Origin: an uncultured Bacteroidota bacterium
GTDB taxonomy: Bacteria > Bacteroidota > Rhodothermia > Rhodothermales > Salinibacteraceae
DNA length: 58,787 nucleotides
NCBI GenBank assembly: GCA_913056185.1
Contig: CAJXLV010000021.1
Span: 1 to 58,787, forward strand
Direction of reading: 5' to 3'
Position 1 is the stretch's first letter. Every line of letters begins with the position of its first letter. A program made the translations under genes and the position numbers. The notes below the pieces were generated by a model that saw only the letters and a program-made list of their open reading frames with translations, searched no databases and was not told where the DNA came from. This document shows positions 1 through 7,636 of the stretch, in pieces.

Positions 1-2
1 CC

Positions 3-368
3 CGCCTGTTCGGGCGGATCGCCGCCGGCACCCTGGGCCCGCCCGCCCGGGCCGACCGCATGGAGGCCCTCCTCGAACGGCCCGTCCCAAACGATTCCCT
101 CGGCTTCTCGGTGCACACCGTCGCCGGTCTCGGTGGCGCCCTGCCCGGCGTCCTGAGCCTGGCCGGCTACGCCCGCCGCTCCGACGGACGCCCGCCCCGC
201 GTAGTCGTCCTTCTACTCGAAGATCTCCCGATGGGCGTCTTCTACCATCTGCTGCAGACGGGGCTCGACAAGGGCTTTCAGCTCCGCCTCTTTGGCGACG
301 ATGCCTTTTTCGAGCAGGTGCGCCGCCGCCTGCGCGCCGCCGCCTCCCAGCGCTCGTCGGCGCGCTGA
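3..368 (+). CDS. C-terminal end of an unidentified protein (5' truncated by window)
   Basis: The reading frame is open from the first bases of the window and ends at TGA 366-368, so only the last 121 codons are visible. An internal ATG lies at 60, but coding continues upstream of it. A segment reading VHTVAGLGGALPGVLSLAGY, followed by a hydrophobic VVVLLLED stretch, weakly resembles the region after the KTG box of PBP4-type D-Ala-D-Ala carboxypeptidases (usually AKTGTLSGVSALAGY). The catalytic KTG itself is not present, so this is only a suggestion. The gene converges on aceA, and the terminator hairpin at 412-444 lies between them. Confidence 0.55.
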   Translation, partial: RLFGRIAAGTLGPPARADRMEALLERPVPNDSLGFSVHTVAGLGGALPGVLSLAGYARRSDGRPPRVVVLLLEDLPMGVFYHLLQTGLDKGFQLRLFGDDAFFEQVRRRLRAAASQRSSAR

Positions 369-411
369 CGCCGCCATCCCTTTCGCTGCCGGGCAGGCCG
401 AAGGTTCAAAC

Positions 412-444
412 AAAAAAGGGCGGCCCGGCCTGGCCGGACCGCCC
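412..444 (-). terminator. Rho-independent terminator of aceBA
   Basis: A GC-rich stem of 13 bp (418-430 against 432-444, one G-T pair, one-base loop as drawn) is followed on the minus strand by six T residues (AAAAAA at 412-417 on the plus strand). It lies about 30 bp past the aceA stop codon, where an intrinsic terminator for the minus-strand operon is expected. Confidence 0.85.
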
Positions 445-475
445 TGTGGGAGGCCATGCTACGGGCCCATCGTGG

Positions 476-1783
476 CTAAGCAAACTGCGCCTCCTCGGTC
501 GAGCCCTCCATGGCGCCGGTGCTGGCCTCGCCGCCGGTGATGACGGTCTTCACCTCGTCGAAGTAGCCGGTGCCCACCTCGCGCTGGTGCTTCGTGGCCG
601 TGTAGCCCGCGTCCTCGGCCTCGAACTCGGCCTGCTGCAGCTGCGAGTAGGCCGCCATGCCCTCCTCGGCGTACCCCTTCGCGAGGTTGAACATGCTGAA
701 GTTGAGCGAGTGGAAGCCGGCGAGCGTGACGAACTGGAAGGCGTAGCCCATCTCGGCCAGCTCTGTCTGGAAGCGCGCGATCTCCTCGTCGGAGAGGTGC
801 GCCTCCCAGTTGAAGGAGGGCGAGCAGTTGTAGGCCATCATCTTATCGGGGTACTCCGCGTGGATGGCATCGGCAAACGTGCGGGCCTCCTCCAGGTCCG
901 GCGTTGAGGTCTCGAACCAGAGCAGGTCGGCGTACGGGGCGTAGGCGAGGCTGCGCTCGATGGCCATCTCCAGCCCGGCGTCCACCCGGTAGAAGCCCTC
1001 GCTGGTCCGCTCGTCGGAAGAGATAAACGTGCGGTCGCGCGGGTCGACGTCGCTGGTGAGCAGGTCGCCGCTGTCCGCGTCGGTGCGGGCGATGAGGAGC
1101 GCGGGCACGCCGCAGACATCGGCCGCGAGCCGGGCGGCGGTAAGCACCTCGATAAACTGCTTCGTGGGCACGAGCACCTTGCCGCCGAGGTGGCCGCACT
1201 TTTTCTCGGCCGCGAGCTGGTCCTCGAAGTGGACGCCCGCGGCGCCGGCCTCGATGAGGGCCTTCATCAGCTCGTAGGCATGGAGGACGCCGCCGTGGCC
1301 CGCCTCGGCGTCGGCCACGATGGGGGCCATCCAGTGCGTGCTGAAGTCGCCCTCGGCCGCGTGCAGCTCGTCGGCGCGGCGGAGCGTGTTGTTGATGCGC
1401 CGCACCACGTCGGGGACGCTGTTGGAGGCGTAGAGGCTCTGGTCCGGGTACATCTGGCGCGAGAGGTTGGCGTCGGCCGCCACCTGCCAGCCGCTCAGGT
1501 AGACGGCCTGCAGGCCGGCCTTCACCTGCTGCATGGCCTGGTTGCCGGTAAGGGCGCCCAGGGCGCGGACGGGGGCGTCCTCGTGGAGCAGGGTCCAGAG
1601 GCGCTCGGCCCCCATCTCGGCCAGGGTGTGCGTCATGTCGAAAGAGCCCTGGAGGCGAACCACTTCCTCGGCGGAGTAGGGACGCTCGATGCCGTCCCAG
1701 CGCGGGTCTTCCTCCCACGTCTGGCGGAGGGCGTCGGCGCGGTGGTCGAGGGGGTGGCCGTTCGGTTGGTTTTTGGTCGTCAT
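476..1783 (-). CDS. aceA: Isocitrate lyase
   Basis: This cytoplasmic enzyme cleaves isocitrate to glyoxylate and succinate, the first step of the glyoxylate bypass used for growth on acetate or fatty acids. The 435-aa product has the usual length for the prokaryotic family. It carries the catalytic loop signature KKCGH at residues 194-198, the [10 protein letters not shown] segment near 97-106 and the NCSPSFNW segment near the C-terminal third, all diagnostic of isocitrate lyase rather than methylisocitrate lyase. The ATG at 1783 gives a normal N-terminus. It lies 78 bp downstream of aceB on the same strand and is closed by a strong terminator, so the two genes probably form one transcript. 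Confidence 0.97.
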   Translation of the reverse strand: MTTKNQPNGHPLDHRADALRQTWEEDPRWDGIERPYSAEEVVRLQGSFDMTHTLAEMGAERLWTLLHEDAPVRALGALTGNQAMQQVKAGLQAVYLSGWQVAADANLSRQMYPDQSLYASNSVPDVVRRINNTLRRADELHAAEGDFSTHWMAPIVADAEAGHGGVLHAYELMKALIEAGAAGVHFEDQLAAEKKCGHLGGKVLVPTKQFIEVLTAARLAADVCGVPALLIARTDADSGDLLTSDVDPRDRTFISSDERTSEGFYRVDAGLEMAIERSLAYAPYADLLWFETSTPDLEEARTFADAIHAEYPDKMMAYNCSPSFNWEAHLSDEEIARFQTELAEMGYAFQFVTLAGFHSLNFSMFNLAKGYAEEGMAAYSQLQQAEFEAEDAGYTATKHQREVGTGYFDEVKTVITGGEASTGAMEGSTEEAQFA

Positions 1784-1790
1784 GGTCTTA

Positions 1791-1818
1791 GGCGTGGTTT
1801 TTGAAGCGTGGTTTTTGG
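1791..1818. repeat. Two copies of a 14-bp tandem repeat between aceB and aceA
   Basis: The plus strand reads GCGTGGTTTTTGAA followed by GCGTGGTTTTTGGG (1792-1819), a clean 14-bp period. The sequence resembles the GAGGCGTGATTCGT array at the right edge of the window (about 10 of 14 positions when aligned). It lies in the aceB-aceA spacer just upstream of the aceA start. Confidence 0.6.
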
Positions 1819-1861
1819 GGGAGAGGGCGGTGCAGGGGCCGCCCGGGAAGAAGAGTGGGGG

Positions 1862-3574
1862 TTATTTCTCGGCGCCGTAGAGCTCCGACGCCTGGGCGAG
1901 GAAGGGGCGCATGTTCTCCTCGGTGAAGATGGCCTGTGCGTCGGCGGCGGCGCGGCGGAAGCGGTCCACCTGCTCCTCGATCACCTCCTCCGGCGCGTCG
2001 GCAAAGAACTCACGCGTCTCCTCGACGATCTTCTCCAGTTCCTCGTCGAAGATGCGGCGCACGACGCTCTTCGTGACGACCGTGTTGTCGTCGAGCGTCA
2101 CTTCGTGGTGCAGCCACTGCCACGTCTGCGCCCGCGAGATCTCGAAGGTGGCGAGGTCCTCCATCCGGTGGTCCCAGGCCACGCAGCCGAGGTCTTGCCT
2201 CCAGCCCTTCATGTAGCCGATGGACACCCGCACATTGACGCGGAGGCCGTCGAGGGTTTTCGGCCCCACGCCGCCCTTCGGCAGCAGGTCGGGCCGCTCG
2301 GGAAGGTCGGGGATCACGTCGAGCTGATGTGTCTTGCCCTGGGCGCCGAGCTTTTCCTCGAACGGCTTCAAGGCCGGGCCGATGAAGTACGGGTGCGAGA
2401 CCCAGCAGCCGTCGTGCCCGATGGAGGCCTCGAATTCTTTGTCGTCGACGACCCCGGCGACCTGTTTTTCGCGCATCTCTTCGGTGCGGCCCGGCGTGTG
2501 GGGGGCCATGCCGCCCATGCCGAAGGCGCCATGCTCGTGGCACACCTTGATGAGCTGCTTCACGTACATCTCCATCCACGGGCGCTGGATGTCGATCCAG
2601 TTGCGGTCGGCCAGCACCCGGTCGGAGTGCTCCCGCAGGACCTTGATGTCGGAGAAGATTTTGTCCCAGCGGCCGCCGTTGAGGCCGGCGGCGTGCTCCC
2701 GGAATTCGTAGAGGATCTCCTCCATCTGAAAGGCGGCGGGCAGCGTTTCGATGAGGAAGGTGGCCTTGAACGTGCCCACCGGGATGTCGAGGCCCTCCTG
2801 CACGAGCTCGAAGAGGCGGTTGACCCAGCGGGCTTCGCGGTAGTGCTCCACCTTCGGCACGTAGTATTTCGGCGTTTTGCCCTGGTCGATGAGCGTGTGG
2901 GCGGAGTGGTAGGCGACCATGGCGAGATCGAGGAGGGCGCCGGAGACGGGCGTGCCGTCGACGCGCAGGTTCGATTCGCGGAGGTGCAGGCCGCGAATGC
3001 GCACCATGAGGAGCGGCATGTCGTCCGGGTCCAGCGAATATTCCTTCCCGGGCGCGCCGTTGCTTGCGGGCTTGGTGTAGGTGAGGGTGCCCCTGGCGGC
3101 GTCCCGCACGTTCTCGACGCCCTGCATCACGTTCGGCCAGGTGGGCTTCATCGAGTCCTCGAAGTCAAGCATGGCGGCGTCAGCGCGGTCGCCCTGGTCG
3201 TTCCGGCTCAGCATGTTGATCACCATCTTCGGGTCGCTGACCGGGCCGGTGATCTCGACGCGGCGCTGTTGGAGGTCGTCGGGGAGGGGGGCGACCTGCC
3301 AGTCGCCGTGGGCCTCCGGGTGTTCGTTTTTGGGGAGGTAGCCCGGCAGGTCGCCGGCGTCCCAGGCGGCCTGGCGGTCTTCGCGATCGGCGAGCAGGGC
3401 CTGGCGCGTGGGCTCCAGTTTGCGGTGCAGGCGGGCGATGAGACGCAGGAGATCCTCAGGGAGGAGGCGCTGCGCCTGGTCGGTCCAGGCGTTTTCGTTG
3501 AGGGTAACACCGTGACCGAGGTCGGTCCACGCGACGGCGTTGGGGGTCGTGGCGGGCTGAGAGGCAGGGCTCAT
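1862..3574 (-). CDS. aceB: Malate synthase A
   Basis: This enzyme condenses glyoxylate with acetyl-CoA to malate, completing the glyoxylate bypass begun by the adjacent aceA. The frame is open from 3673, but the ATG at 3574 (MSPASQPATTPN) gives 570 aa, close to the roughly 530-550 aa of malate synthase A, so the extra 33 codons are treated as leader. The family signature GLNGGRWD lies near residues 297-304, inside the TIM-barrel core, and the AAMLDFEDS and GTFKATFLIET blocks typical of AceB are present. It is the first gene of a two-gene operon with aceA. A TATACT box and a perfect palindrome lie 125-146 bp upstream. Confidence 0.96.
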   Translation of the reverse strand: MSPASQPATTPNAVAWTDLGHGVTLNENAWTDQAQRLLPEDLLRLIARLHRKLEPTRQALLADREDRQAAWDAGDLPGYLPKNEHPEAHGDWQVAPLPDDLQQRRVEITGPVSDPKMVINMLSRNDQGDRADAAMLDFEDSMKPTWPNVMQGVENVRDAARGTLTYTKPASNGAPGKEYSLDPDDMPLLMVRIRGLHLRESNLRVDGTPVSGALLDLAMVAYHSAHTLIDQGKTPKYYVPKVEHYREARWVNRLFELVQEGLDIPVGTFKATFLIETLPAAFQMEEILYEFREHAAGLNGGRWDKIFSDIKVLREHSDRVLADRNWIDIQRPWMEMYVKQLIKVCHEHGAFGMGGMAPHTPGRTEEMREKQVAGVVDDKEFEASIGHDGCWVSHPYFIGPALKPFEEKLGAQGKTHQLDVIPDLPERPDLLPKGGVGPKTLDGLRVNVRVSIGYMKGWRQDLGCVAWDHRMEDLATFEISRAQTWQWLHHEVTLDDNTVVTKSVVRRIFDEELEKIVEETREFFADAPEEVIEEQVDRFRRAAADAQAIFTEENMRPFLAQASELYGAEK

Positions 3575-3780
3575 GGGCCAGTAGGGGTTGGGGAAGAGAA
3601 GAGTCGGGCGAAAGTGATTTGGAACCGCTTCCGAAGCCGGAAACGAGAAGCGGTTCATCTTCCAATCACACAATGTGGACTGCGAAAAGCATTTTCAAGC
3701 GAAATTTCGCCGTCAGTATAATTATTTCAGGCGAGCACATTTTCTTTATCATAAGTTCATGAAACGAAATTAGAGTATCG
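3575..3780. other. Leader and control region of aceBA, up to the IS element
   Basis: Gene-free stretch between the aceB start and the left end of the IS element; it is AT-richer than its surroundings. It holds the candidate aceB promoter and palindrome listed separately. No small gene is convincing here. Confidence 0.6.
3699..3720 (-). promoter_or_regulatory. Candidate aceB promoter with operator palindrome
   Basis: The perfect 12-bp palindrome GCGAAATTTCGC (3699-3710) lies 5 bp downstream of a minus-strand TATACT (3715-3720), a plausible -10 box, so it would overlap the transcription start. No good -35 box is visible. The position suits a repressor site, and the RamB-like gene at 4921 is the obvious candidate regulator. 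The link is inference. Confidence 0.4.
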
Positions 3781-3788
3781 GGGGGGGG

Positions 3789-3819
3789 CGTGAAGGAGGG
3801 GGTCCTTCCCGGCTTCACG
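3789..3819 (+). repeat. Candidate left-end hairpin of the IS element
   Basis: Seven-base perfect arms CGTGAAG and CTTCACG flank a 17-base loop that itself contains GAAGGA/TCCTTC pairing. Subterminal hairpins of this kind are what IS200/IS605 TnpA binds at the left end. It sits 87 bp before the tnpA start. Confidence 0.5.
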
Positions 3820-3905
3820 AGGCTGTCGCTCCTTGGGGGACACGACCCTGTCGGTTCGGGACTTCTCGCTCAGAACACCGGGCATGAGAGCCTGTTGACG
3901 GAGTG

Positions 3906-4304
3906 ATGCGAATCAAAAAGGCCCCGTATCGCAGAGGCCGCCGTGCCGTCCACGCGGCGACGTACCACTTCGTGTGGTGTTCAAAACGCCAGGCGAGTGT
4001 GCTCAAAGGAGCAGTCGAAAACCGTCTGGAAGAGATGCTCCATGAAGTGGCCGAAGAGCATGATTGGGGGATCGACTCCCCGGCGATTCCGCCCCACCAT
4101 GTCCACCTGTTTGTGCAGGCGGATACTCGTCACGCTCCCGACCAGGTCATTCACAGATTCAAGGGAACGAGTGCTCACGTCCTCCGAGATGAATTTGACC
4201 ATTTGCACCGGCTTCCGTCTCTCTGGACCCGGAGCTACTTCGTCTCGACGACCGGGAAGGGAAACGAGTCGGTCGTAGAGCAATACATCGAGGATCAATC
4301 CTGA
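3906..4304 (+). CDS. tnpA: IS200/IS605 family transposase TnpA (HUH/Y1)
   Basis: This is the small single-strand transposase that excises and inserts IS200/IS605 elements as ssDNA circles, acting as a dimer. From ATG 3906 it is 132 aa, the full family length; a GTG at 3903 is an alternative start. The metal-binding HUH motif is HVH at residues 65-67 (PPHHVHLF), and the nucleophile is the Tyr in VVEQYIEDQ at residue 127. All catalytic parts are present, so it looks functional. The RRGRRAVHAATYHFVW start and the SLWTRSYFVST block resemble haloarchaeal TnpA proteins as I remember them. The tnpB remnant begins 3 bp after its stop codon. Confidence 0.92.
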   Translation: MRIKKAPYRRGRRAVHAATYHFVWCSKRQASVLKGAVENRLEEMLHEVAEEHDWGIDSPAIPPHHVHLFVQADTRHAPDQVIHRFKGTSAHVLRDEFDHLHRLPSLWTRSYFVSTTGKGNESVVEQYIEDQS

Positions 4305-4307
4305 CGC

Positions 4308-4601
4308 ATGTACCTCTACCAGAACAATCTCAAGGCCAAGCTCGCCGGGATCACTGTCGAGAGAGTCAACGACGCCTACACGTCCCACGAAGGCCCGCGG
4401 TGCGGCCACCGGAAGAAGCCGAGTGGTCGGAACGACACGTGCAGTGGGTGTGACGTTCACGGACATCGGGACGTAGCTGGTGCCGCAAGCATCAGACGGC
4501 GACCGGTCGCCAAAAGGAAGGAGGTCGGGTCTGGTGACCAGACCCGTTTCCCTGGGGCGATGGCTTTCCCTTCGGGGGGTGCGCCCGCATCTCCAGTGTA
4601 G
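4308..4601 (+). pseudogene. tnpB: TnpB (IS605 OrfB) C-terminal remnant
   Basis: This 97-codon frame matches only the end of TnpB, the RNA-guided nuclease related to Cas12. It shows LKAKLAGITVERVNDAYTSHE, a damaged zinc ribbon, and HRDVAGAASI in place of the final RuvC block (normally D-x-N-A-A-x-N). The ribbon keeps CSGC, but its first CxxC is reduced to GPRC. A full TnpB has about 400 residues, so the first three quarters, with the first two RuvC acidic residues, are missing. The last 30 or so codons are probably not original protein but the GC-rich right-end region. It is almost certainly inactive. Confidence 0.8.
4526..4546 (+). repeat. Perfect hairpin in the 3' part of the IS element
   Basis: CGGGTCTGG, TGA, CCAGACCCG form a perfect 9-bp stem with a 3-base loop. 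It lies past the TnpB homology, where intact elements encode the guide (omega) RNA that overlaps the tnpB 3' end and the right end of the element. It may be a relic of that RNA. Confidence 0.55.
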
Positions 4602-4707
4602 CTCGCGGAGCGGGCGTAAGACCAAGGAACCTATTGGTTCGAGGCAGCCTGTGTAGAACGCGAAGAATCCCCTGGCGCCCTGACCGCAGGGGAAGAAGGG
4701 GGAGAGA

Positions 4708-4732
4708 CGGCTTTGGCCGGGGGAGACGTCAA
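4708..4732 (+). repeat. Right end of the IS element: hairpin plus GTCAA
   Basis: CGGCTTTGGCCGGGGGAGAC is followed directly by GTCAA. The same arrangement recurs at 28721-28751 (CGGCTTTCGCCGGGGGGAGA then AGTCAA) and, more loosely, at 25262-25292. The match between the three sites is what defines this end. Confidence 0.6.
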
Positions 4733-4920
4733 GCAGAGTGATTCCAGCGCCGAGCTTTTCGAAGTTGTTTTCGCGTGCACTTCCGGTTGTGTGGCACTCA
4801 GGCAGATGTGTGAGCTACGCCGCCGGGACACATTTCCGGGAGGAGGCCTGGATCACGAAATAGGACGAAAGGGCCCCGTCTGTCCGTTTTTGCTTCCCGC
4901 TCTACGCTTCTTGTACTTCC

Positions 4921-6468
4921 ATGGCTGTAAATAGTGACCACCTGCGGTTCATCCTTGGGCTCAAGCTGCGCACGTTGCGTCGAGAGCGCGACGATTCGCT
5001 GCGTGAGGTGGCCAACCGGTCGGGCCTGTCGGTGTCGTATCTCAGCGAGATTGAGAAAGGAAAGAAGTATCCGAAGCCGGACAAGCTCATTGATCTGGCC
5101 GCTGCACTGGACGTGCCGTACGACGAGTTGGTAAGCCTGTCGGTGAAAGACGATCTGAGCCCGCTCAAGGACGTCTTCTCCTCCGCGTTCGTCGAGGAGT
5201 TTCCGTTCGAGGTGTTCGGGCTGGAGTCGCAGGACGTGTTTTCGCTGGTGTCCGACCAGCCGGCGCGGGCCGGCGCCCTCATTCGTACCTTCCTGGAGGT
5301 GGGCCGGAGCTACGACATGCAGGTGGAGCACTTCTTGTTTGCGGCCCTGCGTTCCTACCAGCAGATGCACGACAACTATTTTGAGGACCTTGAGGCGGCA
5401 GCCGCGGCGTTTCGGGAGCGGCAGGGGTGGACCGCCGGACGCCCGCCCTCACACGAGACACTGCGCAACCTGCTCGTGTCGGAGTACGGGTACAATGTGG
5501 ACCTTGGCACGCTGGCCGACCATCCGGAGCTGAGTGAGTTTCGCACGGTGTTTGTGGACGGTTCGCCGCCCACCCTGGTGGTAAACAGTGACCTAATGCC
5601 GATCCAGCGGGCGTTTGTTCTGGCGCGCGAAATTGGGCATTGCGAACTCGGGATTGAGGAGCGTGCCCGCACCTCGTCCTGGCTCCGGGTGGAGTCGTTC
5701 GATCAGCTGTTGAATAATTTTCGGGCGTCCTACTTTGCAGGGGCGGTACTCATGGACCGAAGGGCCTTGCTGGACGACCTGGAGGCAGTCTTCGCCCAGG
5801 AGACATGGGATCCGGACCGCATTCGGGCTTGCATGGATCGGTACAATGCGACGCCGGAGATGCTGCTGTACCGCCTTACGGAGTTGGTGCCCACCCACTT
5901 TGGGCTCGACGACTTTTTCTTTCTCCGTTTCTACCACGAGCCGGGCTCGTCGACCTTTCGGCTCAATAAGATTCTGAACATGTCGGACGTGCCGGTGCCG
6001 CACGGCGTGGGGCTCAGCGAGCATTACTGCCACCGGTGGCCGGCCATCAAGCTGTTGCAGGAACTGGAGCAGGCGCAAGAGAACGGCCCGCTCACGAAGC
6101 AGCCGTCCGAGAGGCCGCGCATCCGGGCCCAGCGGTCGTACTTTCTCAACGAAGAGGCGGAGTACTTTGTGCTGTCGGTGGCGCGGCCCCTGGCGCTGCA
6201 GCCGGGCACCAACTCGTGCGTCTCCATCGGCTTTCTCATGAACGACGCGTTCCGGGACGGCATTGCGTGCTGGCGGGACGAGACGATCCCGCAGGTGGAC
6301 GTGAACCTGACCTGTGAGCGCTGCCCGCTCCCCCGCGAGGCCTGCGCTGACCGGGTGGCGCCGCCGACGATTTACGACGAGGAGCAGGCCCATCGGCGGA
6401 AGGTGAAGGCAGTCGAAGAGCTCCAGGCTGCTGTGCGGGATGGGGAAAGGGGGGCGAGGGAACAGTGA
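4921..6468 (+). CDS. XRE-family regulator with IrrE-like and ScfR domains, RamB-like
   Basis: A 515-aa transcription regulator. Residues 10-75 form an XRE helix-turn-helix (SLREVANRSGLSVSYLSEIEKG). A middle region matches the ImmA/IrrE fold, but its HExxH zinc motif reads REIGH (residues 236-240), so peptidase activity is doubtful. The C-terminal part has the short-chain-fatty-acyl regulator architecture with a Cys cluster near 462-474 (CERCPLPREAC). RamB of Corynebacterium and Mycobacterium has this layout and represses isocitrate lyase and malate synthase genes. Here the gene is divergent from aceBA, separated only by the IS element, which supports the same role. ATG 4921 is the natural start. 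Confidence 0.85.
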   Translation: MAVNSDHLRFILGLKLRTLRRERDDSLREVANRSGLSVSYLSEIEKGKKYPKPDKLIDLAAALDVPYDELVSLSVKDDLSPLKDVFSSAFVEEFPFEVFGLESQDVFSLVSDQPARAGALIRTFLEVGRSYDMQVEHFLFAALRSYQQMHDNYFEDLEAAAAAFRERQGWTAGRPPSHETLRNLLVSEYGYNVDLGTLADHPELSEFRTVFVDGSPPTLVVNSDLMPIQRAFVLAREIGHCELGIEERARTSSWLRVESFDQLLNNFRASYFAGAVLMDRRALLDDLEAVFAQETWDPDRIRACMDRYNATPEMLLYRLTELVPTHFGLDDFFFLRFYHEPGSSTFRLNKILNMSDVPVPHGVGLSEHYCHRWPAIKLLQELEQAQENGPLTKQPSERPRIRAQRSYFLNEEAEYFVLSVARPLALQPGTNSCVSIGFLMNDAFRDGIACWRDETIPQVDVNLTCERCPLPREACADRVAPPTIYDEEQAHRRKVKAVEELQAAVRDGERGAREQ

Positions 6469-6534
6469 GCCGGTGCATCGTCGCCGGCGGGCGGCCCCGG
6501 CGGGCGCGTCACCACGAAGCGGCCCTGCTCGGTG

Positions 6535-7482
6535 CTACGAGCGGCGCTGGAGGAGCCAGGCCAGCACCGCCCCAACGCCCATCCAGAGCAGGCGGCGGGG
6601 CCAGGCGGGGGACGGCGGAGGGGGCGCTGGAGCAGCGGGAGGGAGCGCGGAGCAGGCCGGCGCGGGGGCTGGGGCCGTCGCCGTCCAGGCCGCCCCGAGG
6701 AAGAAGATCTGGGCGGAGTAGTAGATCCAGAGCAGAAATGCTGCCAGGGCCCCGGCAGCGCCGTACGCTGAAAGAGCCGCAGCCGCGCCCAGGTACGCTC
6801 CCAAAGCGGCCGTGCCGAGGGTTACCAGCCCCGCCGCGCCCAGCCCGCCGCCCACGGCCGCCTGCCAGCGCACCGGTGCGTCCGGCAGTGTGCGGTACAG
6901 AAGCGCAAAGAGGGTGGCCAACAGAAGGAGAGACAGCCCCCGCTCTCCCACCGCCAGTAGCCCCGGCGCCGCCATCCAGGATGCAAGCCCCGTCAGCAGA
7001 GCATTCAGCACCAGCCCGGCCACCAGCACCAGCCCCGTGCCCATGACGAGAAGCAGGGCCCGCACGCGCGTCCACACCAAGTGTGCCAGCGCCGTGCGCG
7101 GCGGCGAAGCCTCCCAGATGGTGTTGAGCGCGTCCTGGAGGCGGGCATAGAGGGCCGTCGCCCCAATGCCAAGAACAAGTGCGCTGGTCACGGAGGCCCA
7201 AAGCCCTGTTCCCGGTGCCGCGGCCGCACTCGATAGGATGCCGTCCATCATGCGAACGCCGTCCCCTCCCAGCACGGGGCGCGCCTGAGCCAGCAGCTCC
7301 GCCCGGGCCGCGTCGGACTGGCGGCCGTACACCAGCCCCGCCACCGCCAGGGCGAGAACCAGCAGGGGGGCCAGCGAAAATGTGGCGTAGTAGGCGAGCG
7401 CGGCGGCGAGGCGCTCGCTGTGCGTGCGGCTGTAGAGACGAAGCGTGGCGCGGAGGCGCGCCCAGAGGTGCTGGAAAGACAT
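6535..7482 (-). CDS. YihY/BrkB-family inner membrane protein
   Basis: A 315-aa polytopic membrane protein. The N-terminal block SERLAAALAYYATFSLAPLLVLALA and the following segments (about six hydrophobic helices, the last near LLWIYYSAQIFFLGAAW) are typical of the YihY/BrkB family, once misnamed RNase BN and sometimes proposed to be a transporter. The C-terminal 50 residues are Pro/Ala-rich low-complexity sequence ending in a short basic tail (LLQRRS). It converges with the RamB-like gene and is divergent from comM. The substrate is unknown. Confidence 0.9.
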   Translation of the reverse strand: MSFQHLWARLRATLRLYSRTHSERLAAALAYYATFSLAPLLVLALAVAGLVYGRQSDAARAELLAQARPVLGGDGVRMMDGILSSAAAAPGTGLWASVTSALVLGIGATALYARLQDALNTIWEASPPRTALAHLVWTRVRALLLVMGTGLVLVAGLVLNALLTGLASWMAAPGLLAVGERGLSLLLLATLFALLYRTLPDAPVRWQAAVGGGLGAAGLVTLGTAALGAYLGAAAALSAYGAAGALAAFLLWIYYSAQIFFLGAAWTATAPAPAPACSALPPAAPAPPPPSPAWPRRLLWMGVGAVLAWLLQRRS

Positions 7483-7636
7483 GACAAAACAGGCCGGCGC
7501 AGCAAAGACGGCACAAAGAACGGCACTTCGTTAGACGTCTTCCTTGGCACAGGGGTTCGGCGAACGTTAGACCGGGCGGGGGCAATGTGTCTATCGGATG
7601 CACAGTCTTTGTCCTGTTTGAAAGAAAAAACCAAGC

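Larger units (their letters stand above)
3781..4732 (+). mobile_element. IS200/IS605-family insertion sequence with decayed tnpB
   Basis: The element is bounded on the left by a stem-loop (CGTGAAG 3789-3795 against CTTCACG 3813-3819). On the right a short hairpin (CGGC TTTG GCCG, 4708-4719) is followed by GTCAA (4728-4732). In the studied member IS608 the right cleavage site is TCAA just 3' of a subterminal hairpin, which fits this end. Inside are an intact single-strand transposase gene (tnpA) and only the C-terminal part of tnpB. The exact left boundary is not resolved. Elements of this family make no target duplication, and none is seen. Confidence 0.75.

Noticed and set aside
1808-3721. 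637-codon open frame antisense to aceB
   Set aside because: It lies entirely over a well-supported gene; its composition is a third-position GC artefact and it has no family features.
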